The notes under the pieces were generated by a model. It was not told the origin of the DNA. It did no database searches and saw only the letters and a list, made by a program, of their open reading frames with translations. Shown one piece after another: positions 12,337-24,452 of a stretch of 64,000 nucleotides of DNA; positions within the stretch are counted from its first letter, which is position 1; every line of letters begins with the position of its first letter. The DNA lies in contig JABACO010000138.1 of the NCBI GenBank assembly GCA_013339895.1, positions 21,514-85,513 on the forward strand, read 5' to 3'. The DNA comes from Ephydatia muelleri. Lineage: Eukaryota > Porifera > Demospongiae > Spongillida > Spongillidae. Made by a program: the position numbers and the translations under genes.

Positions 12337-13984
12337 CTGTGGTGGATGAATGAAACATTGAAGTAACTCACTAATGCAATACATCAACTGTAAGATTTCA
12401 ACAAGTTTCCAAAAAGTCTTTGAATGCACTACTACTGTTATCTTATTAAGGCCAAAGTCATTTCCATGTCTGTGCTCCTATTCTACGCGCAGTTCATTGC
12501 ATATGGGATACATTATATGCATGAAACCATGACTTATTATCATTCTGGCCAATGCAATATGTTCATGTTTCTTCATATCCATAATACCTTCCATACAGTG
12601 ATACAATACGCATGTACATGTACAACAATACACTACACATAGTTGCATACACTAATCAGGATACATGCAATTATTTGGCTCAACCAGACCAGCACACAGA
12701 ACTGGTACAGATAATAACTGTGCATCTTGAACATAACCATTCATGTACACATAGGTACGCATAGCATACGTATCTCACAGTCACAGCTGGACCACAGGGA
12801 TCCTAGTTACGGATTTGGATACATGATGTGTGAACACATGACATTGACAAAATTGTTAACCGATTATGCGTGGAAGTAAAAATATTTCATGCATCAGTGT
12901 GGGTAGCATACATACATGGTTGTATGTTAAGTGTACTTTGCGATGCGTTGGTAGTCGTGGTGGTTGTACTCTGAGTATACTTAGTGATGTGTTGGTATCT
13001 ATGTACCGCATGTGTGCAGAGTGTGCAGTGTATACGCTGCAGGTTTGAAGACCTTACCATATGTGCTGTGTCCCTCCCTTACATGAAGACTTGTAAGAGA
13101 GCAACAATTCTATTTGATTTTGTACAGAACCTGTTGGTAACAAATCACTCGCTTCAAAGGTACAAAGAAATGAAAAGATACAAAAATCTAACTTCTATTT
13201 GCCTGCAAATGCAACTAGACCCTATGCACTGAAAAAAAATCAACTATCTCAAATGCCCACTTGGGTAGACATGCTGGCTTGCGTTTACACTCTTCACTTA
13301 GCGCTATCACACACCCAGCAGTAATGTACACAAGTACATCTAGCTACAGATGTAGGCATGATGCATATACACACATATACATGCTGGATTGAATTTTTAT
13401 TTCGGTGCATATAGGGTCAAGTAATGACCAGTAAAATGAATGGCAGACATTACTTGTGATAATTAAGTACTAATACACGTGGCGATAGACTCATTAAATG
13501 ACGACGTTACTCGGCCCTGACCCCCGTTCCTAAGTTTAGACCCCGGACCTTTTTCGAAGGCAGGTCGGGGTACTGTGCAATACGTGTACGCCATGAGTAA
13601 AATATAATCCCGAGGGCGGGGGGCAATAAAATCAGAATGAGATCCCCATCGTCCAATACTGTAGACCTTGAAGAGAGGATTACGAATCTGCTTTTAAAAT
13701 AAAATCTGACTGAAGAATAAAAGTTACGCCATATCCAGAAATGCGCGGTCAAAGTCTTGCGGTTTGTACATTCACGTATACTTCCGGATAACTCCCGTAG
13801 AAAATGAACGGCTGTTTATAAACTTGATTGTTAATCAATAACGTAATAGGGTATAACTTTACTATCAATATTGCTTCAGATACGTACGATCTTGATTTAG
13901 CTGAACACAAAATAACTGCTTTGTATTGAAAATTGTTGTAGTTTTTGTGAAAACAGCACTTCCATAGAGATGTAGGAAAATCAA
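12337..13984. other. No gene recognised
   Basis: Short frames occur on both strands but none shows recognisable domains or good flanking splice sites. A GC-richer patch at 13510-13640 (containing gacccccgttcctaag) stands out in composition and may be a repeat fragment. Confidence 0.5.
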
Positions 13985-14962
13985 TAATCCTACAGAAACA
14001 GCATCATCGTCCTACCACACCTCTACCCAGGGCACCAAAGTTGTGGTAGAAGCTATTAAGGGATGTGGTGAATTTAGCTCTGCCTGTCACCTGGATGCAA
14101 TCAGCAGGGCAAGACATGAGTCGCGAAAAGGACTTGACGAGATTGCCAAAAAGAAACTAGATGCCATTCTTGCAATTCTTTCACCAGGCAGACAACGTGC
14201 AATCATGAGGGTGGTTGAGGGCAAAACGTCCAGCTGGTTGACGACTCTGCCACTTCAAAGCTGCCACTTTGATTTGGCTCCTGTACAGTTCAAAGATGGC
14301 CTAGCTCTGCGCTATTTGCGACATCCATCTAATCTGCCAGCCAAATGCAATGGTTGTGGAGCTAATTTCACCCTCCAACATGCCCTACACTGTAAGAAGG
14401 GGGGACTTGTTATACTACGCCACAATGCGACTGCATTGGTGATCTTGCCAGTCAGGTGTGCATGGCCCCAAGTTATAAAGGAGCCTATTGTAAATGAAGC
14501 TACTGCCACCTCAAGTGATCCAGGACTAAGGCTTGACCTGGGAATCAGAGGTGTTTGGCAACCACAGGTGGAGGCGTTGTTTGATGTCCGTGTCATAGAC
14601 CATCTCACTGCCATCGAGCACCTAATGCCATTCTTGAATCCAGCTCACAGGAGAAGAAGAGAATGTACAAAAAGGCAGTTGAAGACAGAAGAGGCACCTT
14701 CACCCCATTTGTCCTTTCCGTGGATGGACTACTTCACAAAGAGGCTAGTCACTTCATTAAGCACATGGCCACTGCTCTGTCTTCAAAGTGGGACAAAGCC
14801 TATTCTATCACCAGCAGCTACATCAGATCACGGCTCGCTTTTGCAGGGGTTCGAGCAGTGACCCTCTGTCTTAGAGGATCCCGCACCAAATGGAGAAGTG
14901 GGCTGGGGTTTGATGATGGTGCTCCTCTGGCTCATTCATGGAGTAAATTTTTTGACTTATTA
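13985..14962 (+). pseudogene. Retroelement reverse-transcriptase-polyprotein C-terminus (5' truncated)
   Basis: The translation contains the RT-downstream tail known from several invertebrate retroelements: TSSWLTTLPLQSCHFDL, FKDGLALRYL, a zinc-knuckle-like CNGCGANFTLQHALHCKKGG, RHN, then the D..LRLDLGIRG..Q..ALFDVRV block that resembles a PD-(D/E)XK endonuclease core. The last part, VTLCLRGSRTKWRSG, is in another frame, so there is a one-base frameshift near 14640. No RT palm domain is upstream, so the copy is 5' truncated. The exact family is inference. Confidence 0.75.
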
Positions 14963-15439
14963 TTTCTCTTTTTAATTACTTAAGTATCATCTAATTGTAC
15001 GTATTTCATGTTTTTAAAGTAATTGATTTTCTTGTAAAATACTTCATTAATGTATTCTGCAGCTCATAATTCTTACACCAGTTTAGATTCAGTTTTTGTG
15101 ATACCCCAGAATAAGAGATCATGCAGTTGTATTAGAGATATTTACCTAGTATAGATTTTGACCATTTGAATTTTAAATTGTTTTGGGTCACAAGGACAGG
15201 GATTCAATTAGCGCCATCTTGTTGAGTGTTTTTAATGTAGATGCATCACAATTAATTAACTGGTACGTTATATTGTATGGGTTACTTAGCTAGCTTAGCG
15301 TATACGTACGTATACGCTAAAGACTAGCTAAAGCTCTAGTATAGCTGGCTCGACCTCGAGTCCAGGACATCTATTCGATATTCGCTGGCTGTACCAAGGA
15401 TTGCTAACTACTAGCTTTAGTCGTTGGCTGTACCAAGTG

Positions 15440-15534
15440 AGAGTATACATGTAAGTGTATTCGTCCACTTCTTCGTGTGCGCGTGTTCTGTGCACGCGTG
15501 AGTGCGTACGTGTGTATGTATGTGAGTGTGCGCG

Positions 15535-15571
<37 letters not shown>

Positions 15572-15735
15572 ACGCGCAGATTGTGTATCTCTTGTGTAAG
15601 TGGCTATGAATCTTTCCTCTCTCCCTCTCAGTCTGCATGCATGTGTGTGCGTGGGTGCGTGTGTGTATGTACGTACGTATGTATGTATGTATGTATGTAT
15701 GTATGTATGTATGTATGTATGTGTATGTATGTATG

Positions 15736-15767
<32 letters not shown>

Positions 15768-15808
15768 TGTATGTATGTATGTATATGTATGTAAGTATCT
15801 ATGATCTG

Positions 15809-15849
<41 letters not shown>

Positions 15850-15900
15850 GTATCTATGATCTGTATATGTCAATATGTATGTGTGATGTGTATGCATGCT
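15440..15900. repeat. TG and TGTA microsatellites
   Basis: A (TG)n run at about 15536-15570 is followed from 15664 to 15850 by a tetranucleotide (GTAT)n tract with a few interruptions. Frames rich in MYVCMYVC across it are artefacts of the repeat. Confidence 0.9.
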
Positions 15901-16209
15901 TGTGTATAAATTTTGGTTTCATTGGGACCATACATGGGAAATACAACCATCCCATATGTGTGGATAACAACACAACATTCGTACTATTTTGAATGCATCA
16001 GATGGAGAGACAACAATTGGCATCCAGTATGAAAGTGGGAGAGTGGTAATAAGTACATTTAACTCGTACTGGTACTATCTCTGCACCCACTCCCTCAGTT
16101 GTAAAATACTATGGACAAAATTTCTACAATTCAGGAGCCCTTTGCTTGAATGCAAAACTAAGTTGTTTGTGAAGCCAGAACAGAGTAAGACTATGAGCTG
16201 TGTGTGTTG
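15901..16209. other. No feature recognised
   Basis: Roughly 300 bases between two microsatellites without recognisable coding or repeat signal. Confidence 0.5.
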
Positions 16210-16261
16210 TTAGTGTGTGCGTTTGTATAGTGTGTGTGTGTGCGTGCGTTTGTGTGTGTGT

Positions 16262-16322
<61 letters not shown>
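16210..16322. repeat. TG microsatellite
   Basis: Near-continuous (TG)n, with the purest stretch at about 16268-16321. Confidence 0.9.
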
Positions 16323-16435
16323 GCATACAAGTGTGTACTAGTATAGACCTATTCATTATGTGCTAGACCTTACAATTGTGTGCTATGTAAACTGTGATTA
16401 GCCTAATCTGATGTTAGACTGTAGTCTGAGAACAG

Positions 16436-16655
16436 TAGGTCCATATGTACTGTAAGTAGGTATGTAGGCCTATGTAGGTACATGTAAGTCCAGGGTAGCC
16501 TATGTAGGGACATGGGTAGGCCTATGTAGGTACGTAGGTCCAGGGTAGGCACATGTAGGTCCAGGGTAGGCCTATGTAGGTACATGTACATGTAGGTAGG
16601 TCCAGGGTACTAGTATAGGCCTATGTACATGTAGTTACATTGTAGGTCCAGGGTG
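16436..16655. repeat. Degenerate minisatellite of taggcctatgtagg / acatgtaggtccaggg words
   Basis: The words taggcctatgtaggtacatg and taggtccagggta recur at least five times with variable spacing. It looks like a decayed tandem array. Confidence 0.7.
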
Positions 16656-17057
16656 GTACAGGTGGTGATGAACACGTAGGCAAAGATGAGGAGAGTGAAG
16701 ATGAGGATAACTATTCAGATGAAATTGAAGTTGACTAAAACATCTGGACCCTTGCACAAGTACAATTGTATGGTCCTTGAAGATAATTTCATTATATGGT
16801 AGGTCCATTATATGCTATGTAAACTGTGGTTAGCTAATCTGATGTTTAGCTGCCTGTTAGGTGTTGTGAACTCCCAGTTCTAAGAGAACAAACTGTGTAC
16901 CTGTACATGTATGTCTTAAAAGCACACACTATATATGCTATATAAAAACCACACATAGTGTGCAGCGATGGTGATGGCATGCATGGGAGCATTAGTCCTG
17001 ATGCCATAAACTTCACAATCAAGTACATGATGGGAGGGGGGTGAGTGGCCTGATGCA

Positions 17058-17150
17058 AAGCCTTTGGCCTAGTGGTAGAGGCATTATAGTCTATTGCATA
17101 ATGTCCTGGTACTTTGCTGTTCTAGGGTTCAATAAGAGAGCTCTGTTTTA
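17058..17150 (+). mobile_element. SINE-like tRNA-derived head
   Basis: The sequence tttggcctagtggtagaggc fits a tRNA-type A box, and gttctagggttcaataag some 60 bases later fits a B box. tRNA-derived SINEs carry such internal RNA polymerase III promoters. The body upstream (about 16890-17060, with cacacatagtgtgcag and tgatgccataa) is shared with 17800-17900, so the same family is present twice. Confidence 0.5.
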
Positions 17151-17220
17151 AAAGTCTGTTTGGGACTGTTTCTATGGAGATGAGACGACATGAAAACCCT
17201 GTATCAATTTTCTTGTACTG

Positions 17221-17750
17221 GTGAAGAACAGCAGGGTCCAGGAACCCAATGTTGAGACTGACCACCTGGAGTCATCCACCTCAGGCTCAGCGAATTTACT
17301 CAAGAATCGGAGATTTGACCCTAGGTTCCAACCTACCAGGCAAGATGTCAGCTGGTCCGGAGGGCATGCACTTCTTCATCAGGTGGTCCAAAACCAACCA
17401 GATGGGCAGGTGTGTTCAGTATACCAAAGGCAGGCACATGTGTCCAGTTCCAGCAATGGAGGCCTACAGAGAATGCTGTCACTGTTCCACTCACTCCTCA
17501 CCCCTCTTCCACTTCAAAGATGGGAGAACACTCACATCTAAGAGCTGCCGCTCCACCTTTCTATCCCTGGTATGGTGGAGCTATGTGGCTACAATCCAGC
17601 CAAATACAACACCCACATTGGTGCAGCCATGTACAGTAGCTGTCAGAACAGGCCTTCCCGCTGACACCATTTGGAACCTCAGAAGAGGTGAAGCAAAGCA
17701 TACCAGACATATGTATTGGTGCAGCCACAGTACATGTAAACTCTAATTGC
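17221..17750 (+). pseudogene. Degenerate tyrosine recombinase (DIRS- or Crypton-like)
   Basis: Two overlapping frames together show the C-terminal layout of a tyrosine recombinase: GMHFFIRWSKTNQMG, a CPVPAMEAYRECC segment, SPLFHFKDGRTLTSKS, then AGLPADTI-like residues, R-rich LRRGEA and finally SKAYQTYV in another frame, where the catalytic Tyr would sit. Frameshifts and stops break it. Such recombinases move DIRS retrotransposons and Cryptons. I cannot tell which, because no RT or terminal repeats are visible. Confidence 0.55.
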
Positions 17751-17799
17751 TAACGAGCAATAGCACAAATTGTGTATGTTTTAACTGCACATTACATGT

Positions 17800-17940
17800 A
17801 TCTATGTTCACACAAACCACACACTGTGTGCAGAGACAGGGGTTGGGCCTGATGCCATAACATGGGAGGGGGGTGGAGTGTGCTTTGACCCTGATGCAGG
17901 GCTTTGGCCTAGTGGTAGACTGCTCCGCGCCCCGATGTGT
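17800..17940 (+). mobile_element. Second, truncated copy of the SINE-like family
   Basis: It repeats the words cacacactgtgtgcag, tgatgccataacatgg, gggaggggggt and gggctttggcctagtggtaga seen near 16950-17090. The copy ends right after the A-box-like segment and lacks the B box. Confidence 0.5.
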
Positions 17941-20597
17941 AGACAAAGCTTTCCTTAATGTCAGTATATATTGTGATAGCGCTCTTCCATTGGCGAAGTC
18001 CCAGAGAGTGCTTCACAGTTAAGTGTATTGATCGACGCTCCAGCCGCACACATGCAGACAAATATTGAAAATGCGGCACATGCAGACTTGATGTTAATCG
18101 ATCTAGGTAAGACTGAGAAGCCTAGGTAGGTCGTAGCTGTACTGGAAAGGGCTAACAAATCATTTTTTTCCCCTGCGTGTAAGCGTATCAGTGCACGTGC
18201 CTAGCCTACGCGCTTCATTCATCGAGCTGCATGCAGGCTAAACGAACAATAAACTTCAAGTAAAAACAACCCATTATATAGATCAAAAGTGTTCATGACG
18301 ACGTCTTGTATATAATATATATAGTAGCCATCACCATAATGCATTAACAGTGAGCTAGGGTGGGTGGGTGTCCCTCTAGCTGGCAGTCTAGACCTATGGG
18401 AATTGGGGGGAGGAGGCTAGGGAAAAGGTTTCCACTTAGCTACCTGGCTTGCTATTGGCTCAGATCATCAAAATCCAGCAGCCTTGTTAATCTTCAGCTG
18501 AATTAACTTATTGTGCACATTTATTCACCATTGGACCATTCATTGCCAACGCAATGGCATACTTATATGAATAAATTATGCGCGGTACAAATTATATTTT
18601 TGTCTTGATTTTAGTTAAAGAATGGTTAATGTAATCATTTTTCGAAGTACATTGATCATAATCAGACCGATTTATACACTTGTTTAAAATTCAATTTGTA
18701 ATAAAAAGCAAGATGATCGCCTATGTATGGGCCATTTCTGAATATGCACGACATTGCAGTCGTATAGACGGCCGTCCGTAAACGAGTGATTGTTACCAAC
18801 AGGGTCTATGCAAAAGTTAAATAGCTATATCGTGTAGGGGAGGGGATAAGGTCTTCCAACCTGACACTGCACACTCAGCGCACATACACGGCTATCAACA
18901 CATCACTAAATACATTCAGCTTTTGCTACCAACGCATCCCTATAGCCACTCAGCGTACAACCATGTATGCACCCACACACAACACTAAGTCCACTCAGCG
19001 TACAGTTATGCGCTACCAGCTACATACTATACATGTATAGCTCAATCAGATTATGATACAAATGATTATCTCTGGCTCAAAAGAGTTGCGTCGATCACAA
19101 CCGCTGCAAAACAAAACCTCACACGATCACGCAAAAATAATAGTCCCTCTGAAATATTCCACGCCATGCGGTACATACAAGTACGCTGATACCATGCATG
19201 AAAACATATTACAATTCCGTGTTTAAAACGGGGGGGCGTAGGGGGTGGTACTAAATTTGCATTAACAACGTGTGTTGTTTCGCGTCAGATTTACATGGGA
19301 GCAGAACGAATATATATTTTCCAGTCAAAGGACATAACCGCCTTACACCTCCAACGAGTCAGCGATGGATTAAAACATTTCACCCCTCGCCTAATTTGGT
19401 TAGCAAGATTGTGAAGGTGTGGCAAGTACGTAATCAAATTGATAATGGCATCACTGTGAAAGGTAGAGGTCATTTTCAAAAAGCAGTGTCAAGTTAGCCT
19501 GGTTTTAGTGTGAAAACATCGAGTTGAAAGCTTTCAAAAACGAGTATATCTAGGGCTAGAAGTAACACATTCGCGTGATCCGTTTCCTCGTAGCTGGAAT
19601 TTGCCACCTTGGAAACATATTTTCCGTTCAACATACCTTACTGTACACTGTAATATACTATACACATGCCATCAGTGTGGAACCTGTTCCGCCTCATCAT
19701 CCCAGTGCCTCCAAAACCTTACCCCGACTCTGGACTTACTCTTTTCACATCACTGTTGCTGTCATCCATTTCAGTCGCTTGTGCTATACTGTATACGAGT
19801 TAATTAATTCTCAACACGTGAGTGTACGCAACCCACAACAGGATGTTAGCGACCAATCAATACGGATATAAGGATTCAAATTTAGATCCTTATATGGCTT
19901 TTAACTCTTTGAACGCCAAGTGCATATATACATGCATTCTCACACATTCACAACCATATAATCATCTGTAGGATACATGTCGTCAGTGTTGTGCTATTAC
20001 AAAGGATCGCTTTGAAAACCATGTTGTACATTTGCATACATGCAATTCAGTGACATGTATGTAAACCAGCCAGTAGATGCTGAAGTCAAACCCAGGTGGG
20101 GCACTGGGGTGTACGCACATCATGTGTGTCCATCATTACCCTCGCACATACGGTAGTAACAAACCATACTTATTATGAACTGGAAAAAGGCAGATAGAGT
20201 GGCATTTTTTTAAAACATGTTGTACTACACTAATGTGGGATACACATTCCTGTTCTGGGAGTGAATAGCATTAGTGAAGTCATCTGAACAATGTGCACAA
20301 TTACTACAGTTGTAAATTAACCAAACATATCATGTACTTACAAGGTCACAAGTGCAGCAAACATGCATGCATTATGAAGTTGCGAGCCACACATTACTGT
20401 CAGGGAAGCCGGTTACAGCCGAAACCCAGAGGTCATCTGATGAGCTACATGTTGATAAGTCACGTCAGGGTGATAACGAGAGGCTGAATGACTGCCTGCA
20501 CAGCATGTTATCGCGGCGCGGGACCAGACCAGTTTAGAACCGGTTTACCATAGATCCCATATAAACCCCCTTTGAGTGTTCTTGAGCAATTGTTGTA
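17941..20597. other. No gene recognised
   Basis: About 2.6 kb with only short frames, none with recognisable domains. GC-rich and AT-rich patches alternate (for instance aaacgggggggcgtagggggtgg near 19228). I find no repeat shared with other parts of the window. Confidence 0.5.
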
Positions 20598-20816
20598 CTA
20601 CACAGCCAACCCTTACCAATATTGGCTCAAGGATGATAAACGCAAAAACCTTGGTACAATAATGATATAAAACATGACCCAATACTGATATATTATCTTC
20701 ATTGCGTCAATGTTGATATAGCAACATGGAACAGGTTGATAAAATCCTGGGACAATAGCTGACTATCATTTTTACATAAACCATGATATCAATATTGCTT
20801 CAATAATGATAATAAA

Positions 20817-21119
20817 TTGGCTGTTGGATCGACAGTTTGTTTTATACAAATGTTTGAGCCCTTGTTCATCAGGATTGGTGAACCTTTATTCAGTGATACA
20901 GACTGCCCCATGTTTGAACTTTCGCGAAATATCGAAGCAGTTGAAGGATGCAAAGTGTTAAAAGCCGTGTCCTTCGTCCACGACTGCTTTAGTGAAGGGT
21001 GCCACTTTGAGGAAATGGTAACTACAGTGCCAATAGAAAGAGAGAAAGTTGGAGTTAACAAAAAAGTATTTGTTCACGATTATTCGAATAAACTGTATTG
21101 TTTAATAATTATTGTTTGA
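20817..21119 (+). CDS. Transposon-type protein C-terminal fragment
   Basis: About 100 codons open, containing CKVLKAVSFVHDCFSEGCHF, then VPIEREKVGVNKKVF and VHDYSNKLYCL before the stop. A C-terminus of the form VHDC..GC.F....V.IERE....VHD..N.LYCL is, as far as I recall, common in uncharacterised transposon proteins of invertebrates. The start codon is arbitrary, because the frame is probably a truncated exon. The function is not assigned. Confidence 0.4.
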   Translation: MAVGSTVCFIQMFEPLFIRIGEPLFSDTDCPMFELSRNIEAVEGCKVLKAVSFVHDCFSEGCHFEEMVTTVPIEREKVGVNKKVFVHDYSNKLYCLIIIV

Positions 21120-21330
21120 ATGCCTAAAAATTTGACGGCCGTTCCTCCGTCAGCAGCAAGTGTGTAAAGTCAGTGAATGCCCTGCCATCGTTATGTACAT
21201 ACTGATATGGTGAAAGCTTCTATTACAGTGACTATAGCTACACACGGTGAAAATTGTTGGAAGCTTCTAGACGTGGAGCCGTTTCACGGATTTGTTTTTA
21301 GTGACTATATCGCGCTGTTCTGTGTGAATC

Positions 21331-21880
21331 GGTAAGCGAGTGATTGTATCGGTTCCTTTTCGTTTTAGTGGTATTTAGATGCCAAGGAATTCTCTCATAT
21401 TGTACCTCTTATTAGAGCGCATCTGGGTGTGCCGTGGAGAATTGGTGAAAAAGAGAAAGCGATGGAGATAGACAGGTTACATGAGGACGAGGTGTTGTCT
21501 TTGAGTTGGATTCGTTTGACCAGAGGTACCGGTATATCTCTGGTGTGGCTACGTGAGCTGACTTGAGAACGTAATTTATTTTGTGGAACTCACACAGGCT
21601 CTTTTGGTAAGCGAGTGATTGTATCGGTCCCTTTTCGTTTTAGTGGTATTTAGATGCCAAGTTATTATTGGAATTCTCTCATATTGTACCTCTTATTAGA
21701 GCGCATCTGGGTGGAGAATTGGTGAAAAAGAGAAAGCGATGGAGATAGACAGGTTACATGAGGACGAGGTGTTGTCTTTGAGTTGGATTCGTTTGACCAG
21801 GTACCAGTATATCTCTGGTATGGCTACGTGAGTTGACTTGAGAACGTAATTTATTTTGTGGAATTCACACAGGCTAACTC
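21331..21880. repeat. Tandem duplication, period about 274 bp
   Basis: The block starting ggtaagcgagtgattgtatcgg at 21331 starts again at 21605 with the same order of landmarks (tctcatattgtacctcttat, gaaagcgatggagatagac, gaggtgttgtctttgagttgg). There are small indels in the second copy. Confidence 0.85.
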
Positions 21881-22200
21881 TTTTGGATATCAAAACACCA
21901 GTGCGCTTGGTGTTGTCATTTACCGGTATGGAGTCTTGCGACTTGGATGCGTGTGGCTACATGAGTTGACTTGAGAACATCATTTTTTTTTGTGGAATCC
22001 ACACAGGCTAACTCTTTTGGATATCCAAACACCAGTGCGCTTGGTGTTGTCATTTACCGGTATGGAGTCTTGCGACTTGGATGCGTGTGGCTACATGAGT
22101 TGACTTGAGAACATCATTTATTTTTGTGGAATCCACACAGGCTAACTCTTTTGGATATCCAAACACCAGTACACTGACTTGCTGTTGTCGTTGTGACGTG
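21871..22200. repeat. Tandem repeat, period 134 bp, about 2.5 copies
   Basis: The word aggctaactcttttggatat starts at 21871, 22005 and 22139. The units share ccagtgcgcttggtgttgtc and ggagtcttgcgacttggatg. The third is truncated. Confidence 0.85.
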
Positions 22201-22780
22201 GATGTGAGTTAAATTAATAACGGTGTGTATTAGCAAATATCCAGGTGGTGATTTGTCATCAGAGTTGTAATGAACCCACCAAAAGCTAGCTAAAACAGCT
22301 AAACAAACCTTGCGCAGCTAGCTAAGCTAAAAATAAAAACTAAAAACAGCTAAAAACAGCTAAATTTTGGTTTTGTATTTTGCTATTATAATTATACTTT
22401 ATTATTGATATTAACTATGTTAAACCATCATCATTATTTGTCCATGCAATTCAGTTGGACGGGTTCGTGGCAATTTTGACATTAACTGTTTCAGGGCGGA
22501 AGTCAATAATTGAACCAATTGTGGTGGGCGGGCCGTTGTGAAAAATTAAATTGCTTTTCTATTGTTAAGATATGTTATCCATTCAGATGATGATGTAACG
22601 TACATACGTACGTAGGCATAGCGATTTTGTAGCGATTTAGCGGCGCTACGTGATATTGGACATCGCTAGCCAAATAGCGGAATGCTGAATGGTTTTTTCC
22701 GCTAAGCGGTCGCTATTTAGCTAGCGGTTACAACTCTGTTTGTCATACAGCTTTCCAAACGACCAGTTACACTGCAAGGT
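22201..22780. other. AT-rich stretch with agctaaa words
   Basis: The interval 22280-22360 is a low-complexity run of agctagctaa/cagctaaa words. 22620-22740 is rich in palindromic tagcg/cgcta words. No gene is seen. Confidence 0.5.
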
Positions 22781-22839
22781 ATGTGAACATATGTGGTGGT
22801 AATGCTTCTGCTATGGGTTGTACACAGACCATCGAGACT

Positions 22840-22985
22840 GTTGAGTGGATGCAAAGTATCCGTCCATTGCTCTGGTGGAGTATGCTACTTCGAGGATTTG
22901 GTGATCGCAGTGCTAATAGAAGGAGAGAGAACAAGGGACTTAATAGAATAGTTTATTGTGATGCAATCTGTATTGTTTCAAATAA
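22840..22985 (+). pseudogene. Second, diverged copy of the transposon protein tail
   Basis: The DNA aligns with 20930-21065: ggatgcaaagt and tagaa(a/g)gagaga are shared. The translation (GCKVSVHCSGG, CYFEDLVIAVLIEGERT) parallels the VHDC..GCHFEEM..VPIERE part of the first copy. It is shortened and ends in a stop. Two copies inside one element suggest nested or duplicated ends. Confidence 0.4.
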
Positions 22986-23258
22986 AATTTCAATACCTAA
23001 AAAGGAGGTAATATTGATGTCTTAAAAGGTAATATGGTCTTGGGCCAATACTTTGGTATATCATGCTTGGCACAAGACTGCTATCATGGTTGGATCAACA
23101 CTTTATCAGTGTTATATCAATATTGCGTACACATGTTTGAGTCATGTTCCCCTAAATCATTGAACCAATACAGTTACCCATATTGCCTACCAGGATGATA
23201 TCATCCTGATCCAATAATGCGTCAATATTGGTCCAATTATTGATTTCTCGCTGTGTAG

Positions 23259-23417
23259 TTGGCTGGCGTGTACTGCTGTAGTGCGGTGCATACTCTATAG
23301 TGTGATCATGCACAGCCCGGTGATTCTGTGCATCGGTACGCTAGCGCGGTAAACGGTCATCTACACTTACACTGTCATGTAGCATTCATAACGGTTGTGT
23401 GCATATGCATGCATGCA
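23259..23417. other. Short spacer before the minisatellite
   Basis: No recognisable feature. It marks the left breakpoint region of the inferred inversion. Confidence 0.4.
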
Positions 23418-24452
23418 GTACCACTACAGGGACATAGGGGACACATGCTCTCCTCCTCCATACTGTGCTGTAGTACCACTACAGGGACATAGGGGACACA
23501 TGCTCCTCCTCCTCCATACTGTGCTGTAGTACCACTACAGGGAACACATGCTCCTCCTCCTCCATACTGTGCTGTAGTACCACTACAGGGACATAGGGGG
23601 GACATGCTCCTCCTCCATACTGTGCTGTAGTACCACTACAGGGACATAGGGGACACATGCTCCTCCTCCTCCATACTGTGCTGTAGTACCACTACAGGGA
23701 CATAGGGGACACATGCTCCTCCTCCTCCATACTGTGCTGTAGTACCACTACAGGGAACATGCTCCTCCTTCTCCAAATTGTGCTGTAGTACCACTACAAG
23801 AACATAGGGGACACATGCTCCTCCTCCTCCATACTGTGCTGTAGTACCACTACAGGGACATAGGGGACACATGCTCCTCCTCCTCCATACTGTGCTGTAG
23901 TACCACTACAGGGACATAGGGGACACATGCTCCTCCTCCTCCATACTGTGCTGTAGTACCACTACAGGGACATAGGGGACACATGCTCCTCCTCCTCCAT
24001 ACTGTGCTGTAGTACCACTACAGGGACATAGGGGACACATGCTCCTCCTCCTCCATACTGTGCTGTTAGTACCACTACAGGGACATAGGGGACACATGCT
24101 CCTCCTCCTCCATACTGTGCTGTAGTACCACTACAAGAACATAGGGGACACATGCTCCTCCTCCTCCATACTGTGCTGTAGTACCACTACAGGGACATAG
24201 GGGACACATGCTCCTCCTCCTCCATACTGTGCTGTAGTACCACTACAGGGACATAGGGGACACATGCTCCTCCTCCTCCATACTGTGCTGTAGTACCACT
24301 ACAGGGACATAGGGAACACATGCTCCTCCTCCTCCATACTGTGCTGTAGTACCACTACAGGGACATAGGGGACACATGCTCCTCCTCCATACTGAGCTGT
24401 AGTACCACTACAGGGACATAGGGAACACATGCTCCTCCTCCTCCATATTGTG
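23418..24452. repeat. 56-bp minisatellite, array 1 (about 18 units)
   Basis: The unit reads roughly gctcctcctcctccatactg, then tgctgtagtaccactacag, then ggacataggggacacat. Some units lack one ctc or an internal segment. Array 2 at 25897-26506 is the same unit in the opposite orientation. Frames rich in CPLCPCSG or EEEEHV are artefacts of the repeat. Confidence 0.95.

Larger units (their letters stand above)
20598..23258. mobile_element. Probable DNA transposon with imperfect terminal inverted repeats
   Basis: The left end CTACACAGC (20598-20606) is matched by GCTGTGTAG at 23250-23258. Just inside both ends lie ACCAATATTG (left at about 20625, right inverted at about 23223) and AGGATGATA, so the inverted ends are imperfect over about 60 bp. 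Inside are two related protein fragments (20817-21119 and about 22840-22985) and tandem duplications. No target duplication is clear. The superfamily is unknown to me. Confidence 0.45.

Noticed and set aside
13507..13752. Minus-strand 81-codon frame
   Set aside because: No recognisable motif, no splice sites, and it sits in a compositionally odd patch that looks like a repeat fragment.
15455..15992. Cys/Met/Tyr/Val-rich frames (MYVCMYVC)
   Set aside because: Translation of a GTAT tetranucleotide microsatellite.
17058..17150. A genuine tRNA gene
   Set aside because: A- and B-box-like words are present, but no cloverleaf with paired acceptor and anticodon stems could be drawn, and a second copy is truncated. 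It fits a SINE head better.
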